A stretch of DNA of 64,000 nucleotides from G963668605 sp963668605. GTDB lineage: Bacteria; Acidobacteriota; Terriglobia; Bryobacterales; Bryobacteraceae. The notes beneath the pieces were generated by a model. That model ran no database searches, was not told where the DNA came from, and was given only the letters and a program-made list of their open reading frames with translations. Numbering within the stretch: the stretch's first letter is position 1; every line of letters starts with the position of its first letter. Shown in pieces: positions 35,642-42,989 of this stretch. The position numbers and the translations under genes are program-made. The DNA is taken from the NCBI GenBank assembly GCA_963668605.1, contig OY764903.1, forward strand, positions 2,976,001-3,040,000. Reading direction: 5' to 3'.

Positions 35642-36057
35642 ACTCCTGCGCAAATGACACGCTCAGATCGCTTGCCCAGGATGTCTTCGCGTTGGACTCT
35701 GCGATTCAGTGGGTCGCGCTCGAAGAAGCTGGACGTGAACCCCGCTGGGCTTGGCGAGAAGCGGAAACCGGCAGGCTGTATTCAGGGACGACGGCCCGAA
35801 ATGCTGAACTGGTTGACCCACTGCTGCTGATGCTCGCTGACGGACGTGACAGTTTGTGCAGCAACGCGGCAATCACGAAACCGCATCGACTGCTGTTTGT
35901 GGTGTTGGCTTACGCGGACATGGTTCAAATCGTGGCTCGATTCGGACCGGAGGCGCACGTCAGCGTGGCTGCGGAGCGGCGGGCGGAAGCATATACGCTG
36001 GGGACGAGGATCACAGCTCTGCTGCAGCGCTACGCAGGAGAATCCCTTCCGGGGTGA
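35638..36057 (+). CDS. Small unknown protein coupled to STAS genes
   Basis: A 139-residue protein from GTG 35638, overlapping the STAS stop as GTGA. I do not recognise the family with certainty. It lacks a signal peptide and membrane segments. Its pattern of an early helix (LAQDVFALDSAIQWVALEEA), a central hydrophobic strand (HRLLFVVLAYADMVQIVARF) and a final amphipathic helix resembles the Roadblock/LC7 fold in outline, but no diagnostic motif is visible. Being sandwiched between two STAS genes suggests a signalling partner, for example a sensor or switch component. Confidence 0.55.
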   Translation: MNSCANDTLRSLAQDVFALDSAIQWVALEEAGREPRWAWREAETGRLYSGTTARNAELVDPLLLMLADGRDSLCSNAAITKPHRLLFVVLAYADMVQIVARFGPEAHVSVAAERRAEAYTLGTRITALLQRYAGESLPG

Positions 36058-36063
36058 ACTCCG

Positions 36064-36402
36064 ATGGACCTGTACCAGCATGACAGTCCTACGCTGTTCC
36101 GGTTTGTGCTCCGGGGGGAATTGATCGGGGAGCAAATCGAGAACCTCGAGCACGCCTGGAATACTGCGAAATCGATTCTTTCCGGAAAGGAGCTTGTGGT
36201 CGACGTCTCTGGAATCACAATTGCAGATCCTTCGGGAGTCGACCTGCTGTTGCGCATGCGGGAATCAGGGGCCCGCCTGACCGCGGCGCTGCCACCGAAA
36301 TCCGAGGCATTACTCCGATCCTTGGATGTTCCGGCGGCAGCGCCAAGCGGGCGGGGTGGGAGCACTCGAGCGTGCAGACTCTTGCGGCTGGTCCGGCCTT
36401 GA
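36064..36402 (+). CDS. STAS-domain protein (third)
   Basis: A 112-residue protein, 6 bp downstream of the previous gene. It has LFRFVLRGELIGEQIENLEH, VVDVSGITIADPSGVDLLLR and ARLTAALPPKSEALLRSLDV, a clear STAS fold. Unlike the two paralogues A and B it keeps a Ser before the Gly in DPSG, so it could be phosphorylated by an anti-sigma kinase. The C-terminal 20 residues (PSGRGGSTRACRLLRLVRP) are Arg-rich and probably disordered. No kinase or sigma factor gene is next to it. The 218 bp that follow up to the radical SAM start show nothing recognisable. Confidence 0.72.
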   Translation: MDLYQHDSPTLFRFVLRGELIGEQIENLEHAWNTAKSILSGKELVVDVSGITIADPSGVDLLLRMRESGARLTAALPPKSEALLRSLDVPAAAPSGRGGSTRACRLLRLVRP

Positions 36403-36620
36403 AGGACGCTCCCAGGAAACCTTCCGTAGTGGAAGCGCATGGCATTGACGAGTAGAAGCGGCAGAAACTGAGTTCCCAAGCCATCGGTAACGCGACCGCG
36501 CTTGACGGCAAAGCGCTTCGCAAGTATGGTCAAGAACCGTCGAATTATGTGCGAAACCCAGGTCTTGCTGATAGACTGGTAGAAGAGATTTGGGGCGCAA
36601 GCTCCGTTAGTTGTGTGCCT

Positions 36621-38255
36621 ATGACTCAGCATCCCAAGGGTTCGCAGGCTAGAATTCTGTTCGCCTCAGTATTTGGTCCTTACGCTCAAGACGATGAATT
36701 CGGCAGTCGCTCCATCAATCCGATGGAGCTTTACCATAATCAAGTGACCCGCGTGCAGGGTGCGTTTTCCCTGCGGATGTTCCACCGTTCGTGGGGCATC
36801 ATGATGATCCAGCAGAACATCAAGGCGCCCTGCACCGTGCTCGACTTCCCGACTCGGGAAGCCTTCCTGCGCGAGATACAGGACAACGCCTATGATGTCG
36901 TCGGCATCTCGGCGATCATCGTCAACATCGGAAAAGTAAAAGAGATGTGCCGCCTGGTGCGCGAGTTTTCGCCACAATCGAAGATTATCGTCGGAGGCCA
37001 CGTCACCGCGATCCCAGGTATTGAGCATCTGGTCGATGCCGACGAAATCGCGCGCGGCGAAGGTATCCGCTGGATGCGTGAGTATCTCGGCGAACCAGTC
37101 GACGCGCCGATCGAGCATCCCCACATCGTCTCGGGATTCAACGTGCACGCACTCGGAATCCCCGTCCCTTCGACTAGCGACACAGCGGCGACGATCATCC
37201 CTTCTGTGGGCTGTCCGATGGGCTGCAACTTCTGTACGACCTCTGCTTTTTTTGGCGGCAAAGGGAAGGTCATCAATTTCTTCGAGACCGGCAAAGAGAT
37301 GTATGAAGTCATGTGCGATGCGGAGCAGAGCCTGCATGCCAAGTCGTTCTTCATCATGGACGAGAATTTTCTGCTGCAACGCAAGCGTGCCATGGAATTG
37401 CTCGATTTGATGAGGCAGGGCGACAAGAGCTGGTCGTTTTACGTCTTCTCGTCGGCCAATGCGATCCGCAAGTACACGATGGATGAGTTGGTGCAACTCG
37501 GCATCTCATGGGTCTGGATGGGGCTCGAATCGCCCGGGTCGAGCTACTCGAAACTCGACGGCACCGACACCGTGGAACTGACGCACGAGATGCGTTCGCA
37601 CGGCATCAAGGCCCTGGGCTCCACCATCGTGGGCCTGGAGCACCACACGCCCGGCAACATCCGCGCGGAGATCGAATACGCCGTCTCGCATGATACGGAT
37701 TTTCACCAGTTCATGCTCTACACGCCGGTGCCGGGCACGCCGCTCTACGGGCAGGTCCGCGACGAAGGCCGACTGCTGGAGGATGTCGATCTGGCGGACA
37801 TTCACGGCCAGTACAAGTTCAACTTCAAGCACGCTGCGATCTCGCGCGAGGAGTCGAAGAAATTTCTGGATCTCGCGTTCTGGCGCGATTTTGAGCGCAA
37901 CGGACCGAGCTTGTATCGCATCTGCCGCACCACAATGGAAGGCTGGATGCGCTACAAGGACTACCCGGACCTGCGTGTGCGCAAACGCTTCGAGTGGGAA
38001 GCGCAGAAGATCAAGAGCTCTTACGCAGCCATCTTGTGGGCCATGGAACGGCGCTTGCGCAAAACCAACAGAACGGTTAGCGATCGGATTCAAGTACTGC
38101 GCGGCGAAATCGAGCGCGAATTCGGTCCGGTCTCCGCGCTGCTTGGGTCGCTGCTCGGTCCGGTTCTGCTGTGGACCAGCAAGCGCGAGGAGCGGCGCAT
38201 GGCGGCCGGCAAGACCTACGAGCCTCCGACGATTATCGAGCGCCGCAACTGGTAG
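36621..38255 (+). CDS. B12-binding-type radical SAM protein of unknown substrate
   Basis: The 544-residue protein starts best at ATG 36621; an earlier ATG at 36549 adds 24 residues without family character. Residues about 40-175 form a B12-binding-like Rossmann domain (YDVVGISAIIVNIGKVKEMC, then SKIIVGGHVTAIPG). The radical SAM [4Fe-4S] motif Cx3Cx2C is at residues 198, 202 and 205 (GCPMGCNFCTTSAFFG), followed by FFIMDENFLLQRKRAMELLD and LGISWVWMGLESP of the TIM barrel. The DxHxxG motif of true cobalamin binding is not obvious in the N-terminal domain, so B12 use is uncertain. The C-terminal 150 residues are basic and helical. Confidence 0.8.
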   Translation: MTQHPKGSQARILFASVFGPYAQDDEFGSRSINPMELYHNQVTRVQGAFSLRMFHRSWGIMMIQQNIKAPCTVLDFPTREAFLREIQDNAYDVVGISAIIVNIGKVKEMCRLVREFSPQSKIIVGGHVTAIPGIEHLVDADEIARGEGIRWMREYLGEPVDAPIEHPHIVSGFNVHALGIPVPSTSDTAATIIPSVGCPMGCNFCTTSAFFGGKGKVINFFETGKEMYEVMCDAEQSLHAKSFFIMDENFLLQRKRAMELLDLMRQGDKSWSFYVFSSANAIRKYTMDELVQLGISWVWMGLESPGSSYSKLDGTDTVELTHEMRSHGIKALGSTIVGLEHHTPGNIRAEIEYAVSHDTDFHQFMLYTPVPGTPLYGQVRDEGRLLEDVDLADIHGQYKFNFKHAAISREESKKFLDLAFWRDFERNGPSLYRICRTTMEGWMRYKDYPDLRVRKRFEWEAQKIKSSYAAILWAMERRLRKTNRTVSDRIQVLRGEIEREFGPVSALLGSLLGPVLLWTSKREERRMAAGKTYEPPTIIERRNW

Positions 38256-38258
38256 CGC

Positions 38259-40133
38259 CTACTGCGCGACCGGGACGAATCCCGATTCCAGAATGAATTT
38301 GCCGGCGGTTCCTTCCACCGGCAGAAGCAGCACTCTGTAATCACCGGGCTTGATGTCGCCAGCCAGTTTGCCTGGCGTTTCGTTACCCGCGGTCAGGCTC
38401 AGAATCTCGTCGTTACCATTGACCAGCAACATGCCGACCACTGCATCCGGCGACGAGATCGAGAGCGTGAGCGCGCCAGGCGCGTCGATGCGAAGCTGAT
38501 ATTGCCGTGCGGGACTGGCAGCAAGAGATCCGGCCAGCATGTCCTTCAGCTTGCAGTCCGAAGCGGAGAACTCGCCCGAGCGCACCGCATTCAGGTCCAG
38601 CGGTTCGAGGGCGCAATTCGGCGGATCTTGCACGCTGCCTTTCAGCGTGTAGGCCCCAGTCTTGGTGCCCACCGGACTCACCAGAATCACATAAGCGCCG
38701 CGGTTCAGCAGCAGCCCGAAGTTCACGCCCGGCGCCTGCGTTGTGCCATTCATCGAATTCACCAATTTGAATCCGTCATTGAAGACGCCGAGTGCGATTG
38801 GGAATTCCGCGGAAGCGCCCTCCAGATTCAAGACACCCCTGCGCTCCAGAGTAACGTTGTAGCGATCCGCCAGGTTCCGGTTGCGGCTCGGGATGACTAT
38901 GTCGAGTACGCGGCACGAATCCGTCTGGATTGTTCCGCCGATCGCGCTATCCGACGGCAGATCCTTGCCCGCACAGGCGCGCAGTTTCTCCGACGCCGTC
39001 GCCAGCTTGTACGCACCCGTCCCGTAAATTGAGGTATTCGCGAAGATCGTATAGACGCCCGGATTCAGACTGATACTGATGCGCGAGTCCGTTCCACCGC
39101 CGCCATCATCGTCGGTCGCCAGGATCTTGCCGTCCGCATTGAGCAGAACAAGGTAGGTATCGAGATCCGTCGCCTTCATGTCGATCGTGATCAGCGCGGC
39201 TTCCTTCACCGTGAGCGCATACGGGTCAACGAGCGTGTCGTCATCGCTCGGAACGTCGAAGTCGAGATAGCGGCAGGTGTTGTCCGTCAAATCGCCGGAG
39301 AGCGTTTCGTCTGTGCCGATGGGCTTGGCCTCGCACGTCCGCAGAGGTTCGACTTTCGTATTCAGCGTGAAGGAGCCGATGCCGTAGTCGATCGTCGACG
39401 CGTAGACGATATAGGTGCCCGGCTCCAGACTGGCCACAATTCGCGAGTCGTTGGAGTCGTCGGGCGGTTCCGCGTACGTCAGTTCCGCGCGCGATTCATC
39501 GCGCAGATCAAGATATGTGCCGAAAGCCGCGGACTGCAGTTCCAGCGTAACGACGCCTGTTTCCGCCAGTTTGAACGAATATTGCTTCACGCGCGATACA
39601 TCCGTCGATGGCGTATCGAGATCGACGTAGCGGCAATCGTCATTCGTCAGTTCGGCGCTCACGCTCGCGCCAAGCGCGACTTCCACAACGGGACAATCCG
39701 GCGAAACCTGGAAACTCGTTTTCAACGAATAGGCGCCAGTCTGCGTCGCCGACGTGCCACTCGCGAAGAAGATATATTTCCCCGGCTTGAGACTGATCAA
39801 AATGCTGGAGTCGGTATTTGTCCGCGAAATATTATCGTTGGAGGCCCAGGATTCATAACCGGGGCCGAACAGATACAGGTATGTGTTGAACTCAGCCGAG
39901 TGCATCTCGACGGTTAGCACGCCGCGCTTCTCGATGGTGACCTGATACTGGTGCACGCTCGCGCTTTTCGTACTCCCGGAGACTATGTCCCGGTACTTGC
40001 AGTCGCTGGTGGCAAGCGTGCCGTTCGCGGTAGCCGTGGGGCCAATCTCACGAACTGGGCAATCGGCGGCAAGAACCGCGGGGGCCAATGCGATGGCCAA
40101 GAAGATGATGGATGGAAATCGAGTGGTTTTCAT
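38259..40133 (-). CDS. Secreted protein of five PPC-like repeats
   Basis: A 624-residue exported protein with signal peptide FPSIIFLAIALAPAVLAA. The mature part is five repeats of about 118 residues starting near residues 24, 142, 262, 384 and 504. Each opens with a Cys, has a second Cys about 20 residues later (for example DCPVREIGPTATANGTLATS then DCKYRDI) and continues with LTVEMHSAEFNTYLYLFG and LKPGKYIFFASGT-type strands. This is the bacterial pre-peptidase C-terminal fold, and each Cys pair probably forms a disulfide. No catalytic domain is attached, so it may be an adhesin or a binding scaffold. Confidence 0.75.
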   Translation of the reverse strand: MKTTRFPSIIFLAIALAPAVLAADCPVREIGPTATANGTLATSDCKYRDIVSGSTKSASVHQYQVTIEKRGVLTVEMHSAEFNTYLYLFGPGYESWASNDNISRTNTDSSILISLKPGKYIFFASGTSATQTGAYSLKTSFQVSPDCPVVEVALGASVSAELTNDDCRYVDLDTPSTDVSRVKQYSFKLAETGVVTLELQSAAFGTYLDLRDESRAELTYAEPPDDSNDSRIVASLEPGTYIVYASTIDYGIGSFTLNTKVEPLRTCEAKPIGTDETLSGDLTDNTCRYLDFDVPSDDDTLVDPYALTVKEAALITIDMKATDLDTYLVLLNADGKILATDDDGGGGTDSRISISLNPGVYTIFANTSIYGTGAYKLATASEKLRACAGKDLPSDSAIGGTIQTDSCRVLDIVIPSRNRNLADRYNVTLERRGVLNLEGASAEFPIALGVFNDGFKLVNSMNGTTQAPGVNFGLLLNRGAYVILVSPVGTKTGAYTLKGSVQDPPNCALEPLDLNAVRSGEFSASDCKLKDMLAGSLAASPARQYQLRIDAPGALTLSISSPDAVVGMLLVNGNDEILSLTAGNETPGKLAGDIKPGDYRVLLLPVEGTAGKFILESGFVPVAQ

Positions 40134-40193
40134 ATTTACTTCTTTACTTCCGGGACATCTCTTGTTACGGGAAGAATATCACCTTGCGAGGGC

Positions 40194-41453
40194 TTAAGGA
40201 ATCGTCACCCGCACCAGCGCGCCGGCTTTATCGAGCGCGAAGGCCATGCGCTTCGAGACTCCATTCCATGTAACGTCCACTTCGTAATCGCCCAGAAATC
40301 CTCGCGTGCTAAGACGGCCATCTTGCGCGCTGGCGCCGCGCAGATCCGTCCACCACTCACGGAAAACGAGGTCCTTATAGACCTCGCCATTGGGCTTAAG
40401 GGACCAGTCCCGCCGGAACATGGCGCCGTCGGGCCGCCAATGCCGTCCTTCCCAGAAACCCCACATCAGAAATCCAGTGGTGGATGGATGGCTGAAGAAG
40501 GCGGTCATGAAGTCGCGCGTGTAGGCGCCCTGCAACTCCTGGTCAACGATGTTGATGTCGAACTCAGTGACGCGAATTGGCTTGCCGAACTTTGCAAAGC
40601 GGTCGAGCACTTCCCAGACGCGAACCGGCGCGGTCAGGCGCTTGCCGAAGTGGCCCTGCATGCCGATGCCATCGAGTGGCGCAGCGCCATCGATCAGCAT
40701 TTGGATGGTGTCATAGAAGTGCTGCTGATGGACGCTGTCGGCGCCGCCCGCCGAAAGAATATTGAAATCGTTCAGGAATAGAGCGGCTGCAGGATCGGCT
40801 GTGTGCGCGGCCTGATACCAGCGAATCAGCTCCGCATCGCCGAGGATTTTCTGAACGTCCGTATTGGTGAAGGGCTCGTTCACAACATCCCATTCCGCAA
40901 CCTTTCCGCGCACCGCCTGCGCCTCTTCCGCAATGTGATCCAGAATCCGCGTGCGCAACTGCTCCGGTTTGCCGGAGAGGGTCCGCGCACCGGCCGGCAT
41001 CCATTTCCAACCGGGCCAGATCAGGTTGTGGCCGCGAACCCGCGTGATACCGTTCTGGCGCAGCCATTCCAAGCCGGCAAGTGCCCTGCCCTTGTCCGCT
41101 TCCCACTGCGGCCACTTGAGATCGTTCTCGAGTACCGCGCAGTTGAACAGGCTGGCCACCTCGCGGCGGTAGCGATCGCCGTCGCTGCCGGGTTTCGCGA
41201 GAGCTTCGGCCGAAACAGCGCTGCCGAACCAGTAGGCGTGGCGCTTCATGCGGACATGCAACTGGGCTCCGGAGACGGGATTGCCGTTGGCGTCACGCAC
41301 CTCGACGGTGAGCGCGGCTTTGCGGATTGCATCGATTCGTTCGGCCGCTTGCTTGCGCCAGGCGGCTTCGCGCTCACGGCCTTCGTAGGCAGGAGGCTCT
41401 TGCGCAAGCGCAGCCAGCGCGAACAAAGCGGCAAAACCGAAACGCGCTTTCAT
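40194..41453 (-). CDS. Secreted GH10 endo-1,4-beta-xylanase
   Basis: A 419-residue enzyme with a signal peptide (ARFGFAALFALAALA). After a short beta-domain of about 50-80 residues (LTVEVRDANGNPVSGAQLHV), the GH10 TIM barrel follows. TRVRGHNLIWPGW is the conserved substrate-site strand, WDVVNEPF holds the acid/base Glu at residue 193 and IRVTEFDI the nucleophile Glu at residue 297; GFLMWGFWEGRHW is the final signature. It hydrolyses internal beta-1,4 bonds of xylan outside the cell. The N-terminal beta-domain fused to GH10 is common in Acidobacteriota and Bacteroidota. Confidence 0.93.
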   Translation of the reverse strand: MKARFGFAALFALAALAQEPPAYEGREREAAWRKQAAERIDAIRKAALTVEVRDANGNPVSGAQLHVRMKRHAYWFGSAVSAEALAKPGSDGDRYRREVASLFNCAVLENDLKWPQWEADKGRALAGLEWLRQNGITRVRGHNLIWPGWKWMPAGARTLSGKPEQLRTRILDHIAEEAQAVRGKVAEWDVVNEPFTNTDVQKILGDAELIRWYQAAHTADPAAALFLNDFNILSAGGADSVHQQHFYDTIQMLIDGAAPLDGIGMQGHFGKRLTAPVRVWEVLDRFAKFGKPIRVTEFDINIVDQELQGAYTRDFMTAFFSHPSTTGFLMWGFWEGRHWRPDGAMFRRDWSLKPNGEVYKDLVFREWWTDLRGASAQDGRLSTRGFLGDYEVDVTWNGVSKRMAFALDKAGALVRVTIP

Positions 41454-41489
41454 GGGACAGATCCCATTGTATGCCGCGGATGCCGCGGG

Positions 41490-41930
41490 TTATTGCTGGC
41501 TGTCGCCGCGATGGTTCTTCAGGAATTCCTGGTCGATCGGTTGGCGGCCGCGAAATCCGTCCTCGATGGGATGCCAGAAGTGTATCCCCGGCTCATCCAG
41601 ACGCCAGCACAGGTAGACTTCACGGCCATGGTACAGCGTGGGAAAATCGAGCAGCCCGGTGTCGAGGTCTTTTACCAGACAACCGTGCTCCTGGACCTCT
41701 TCGAGAATTTCCCTCAGCCGTGCCCCCGCAGCGTCGAAGCGTCCTCGGATGACGAGCATTTCACTGCGATCCACCTGTGCCCCGCCCGACATCGTGATTC
41801 GTTGCGATATCGAACTCAATTCCTGTTCGGCGCGGTCATAGGAAGCCTTGAGAGCCACTGCGCTCCGGACTAACGGTTCAATCTCGCGCAGCAGTGCTTC
41901 GGCGAGTGCGAGGCTGAAGTAGCGTGCCAT
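41490..41930 (-). CDS. DUF2203 family protein
   Basis: A 146-residue cytoplasmic protein. The N-terminus is a long helical hairpin (YFSLALAEALLREIEPLVRS). The C-terminal half holds the DUF2203 signature: VKDLDTGLLDFPTLYHGREV, YLCWRLDEPGIHFWHPIEDG and FRGRQPI. The function of this family is unknown. It lies 11 bp downstream of the YjbQ-family gene on the same strand, so the two are probably co-transcribed. Confidence 0.85.
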   Translation of the reverse strand: MARYFSLALAEALLREIEPLVRSAVALKASYDRAEQELSSISQRITMSGGAQVDRSEMLVIRGRFDAAGARLREILEEVQEHGCLVKDLDTGLLDFPTLYHGREVYLCWRLDEPGIHFWHPIEDGFRGRQPIDQEFLKNHRGDSQQ

Positions 41931-41941
41931 CGTGCCAGGCC

Positions 41942-42448
41942 CTAAACGCCTGAGACCTGCACGGCCAGCGAGCGGCTTCTCGGACCGTCGAACTCAGCGA
42001 AAATGATGCTCTGCCATGTGCCCAGCAGCACGGAGGCGTTGCGCACCTGGAGGCAGAGCGTCTGGCCCATCAACATGCCGCGCATGTGCGAGTCGGCGTT
42101 CTGTCGCTCGCAATCGGAGTGCTCCGGATCGTTGTGCCGGTAGTACTTTTCACGCTGCACAACTTCGTCGAAAAATGTTTTCACGTCATGCAGCAGAGCA
42201 TCCTGCCACTCATTCACAAAAACAGAGGAAGTCGTGTGGAGGGATTGCAGATGAACGACGCCGTCTCTGACGCCGCTCTTCTTCACGATGTCATTGATGC
42301 GGTCCGTGATATTCAGTAGCTGCATTCGCTCGTTGGTAATCCAGTCGACCACCTTGCTGAATACTCTGTAGTTGCCCTGCGCCACGGCCACCGGGCCGGC
42401 CTTGGGAACGATTTCGAGTTCAGGCGCCAAATTGGAATTTGGATTCAT
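41942..42448 (-). CDS. YjbQ/UPF0047-family protein
   Basis: A 168-residue protein with the UPF0047 core: LQSLHTTSSVFVNEWQDALL, HNDPEHSDCERQNADSHMRG, LMGQTLCLQVRNASVLLGTW and QSIIFAEFDGPRSRSLAVQV. Conserved His and Glu residues probably bind a metal. Some members complement thiamine-phosphate synthase activity, which is the source of the common database name, but the physiological role is not settled. It is about 30 residues longer than usual at the N-terminus. A strong AAGGGGAG ribosome-binding site precedes the ATG. Confidence 0.88.
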   Translation of the reverse strand: MNPNSNLAPELEIVPKAGPVAVAQGNYRVFSKVVDWITNERMQLLNITDRINDIVKKSGVRDGVVHLQSLHTTSSVFVNEWQDALLHDVKTFFDEVVQREKYYRHNDPEHSDCERQNADSHMRGMLMGQTLCLQVRNASVLLGTWQSIIFAEFDGPRSRSLAVQVSGV

Positions 42449-42641
42449 CAGTATCTCCCCTTCCTGATTGGATACCTTCGACGCACAAAAAGATGTAACT
42501 GAAATCGGCTAAAATGGCGGGCAAATCGCAGGGGTGCGCCGTGCGCGGGTGGCCTGTGGCGCCTCCATGCACTTCATTTCTTACGGTATTGTAGCGGAAT
42601 CTTGAGGGGTCGCACCGCTGTGGTATGGTTGGACAAGACGG

Positions 42642-42929
42642 ATGCGGATTCGCGCAAGGAACTGGGTTCATCGCACTACCATGATGGCGGTGACGTGTGC
42701 CCTGCTGGCGCTCGCGCTACAGGCGATTGCCCCGGCTGCGTGGCACCCGGATAGTCCAGGAACGCATTGCGCCATTTGCCAGGCGGCAAGCATGCCGTTC
42801 GTGGCCGATTCCGTCGCCGTCGAACTGCAACGGCCCGTCGCGATCGAAGAGCCGTTCGAGCGCACGGAACCCTCCGTCATTTCCCTCCTTGTTGTCCGGC
42901 ATGGCCGCAGCCGCGCGCCTCCCGCATAA
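42642..42929 (+). CDS. Small exported CxxC protein upstream of a TonB receptor
   Basis: A 95-residue protein with a basic start, one hydrophobic segment (MMAVTCALLALALQAIAPAA) and the motif HCAICQAASMP. Small proteins with a HCxxCxxA motif are commonly encoded just ahead of metal-related TonB receptors or copper genes. The Cys and His suggest metal binding, but I cannot name the family with certainty. The gene ends about 60 bp before the receptor start on the same strand, so the two are likely one operon. A 193-bp divergent interval separates it from the YjbQ gene. Confidence 0.65.
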   Translation: MRIRARNWVHRTTMMAVTCALLALALQAIAPAAWHPDSPGTHCAICQAASMPFVADSVAVELQRPVAIEEPFERTEPSVISLLVVRHGRSRAPPA

Positions 42930-42989
42930 ATACCGGCCCTCTCGCATAGTTTCCATCGATTTTTGAAACCGCAGGAATGGAGTGTATTT

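Noticed and set aside
36030..36632. 200-codon minus-strand open frame across the third STAS gene and the following gap
   Set aside because: It is antisense to a STAS gene with a clear fold and resembles no protein family I know.
36621..38255. Tetraether or membrane-spanning lipid synthase identity for the radical SAM protein
   Set aside because: The protein has few Cys beyond the Cx3Cx2C motif, and I see no extra cluster or rubredoxin-like ligands; the idea rests only on acidobacterial lipid biology.
42449..42641. Cobalamin riboswitch upstream of the TonB receptor operon
   Set aside because: No B12-box-like GCCACTG or conserved core was visible, and the His-rich loop argues for a metal substrate instead.
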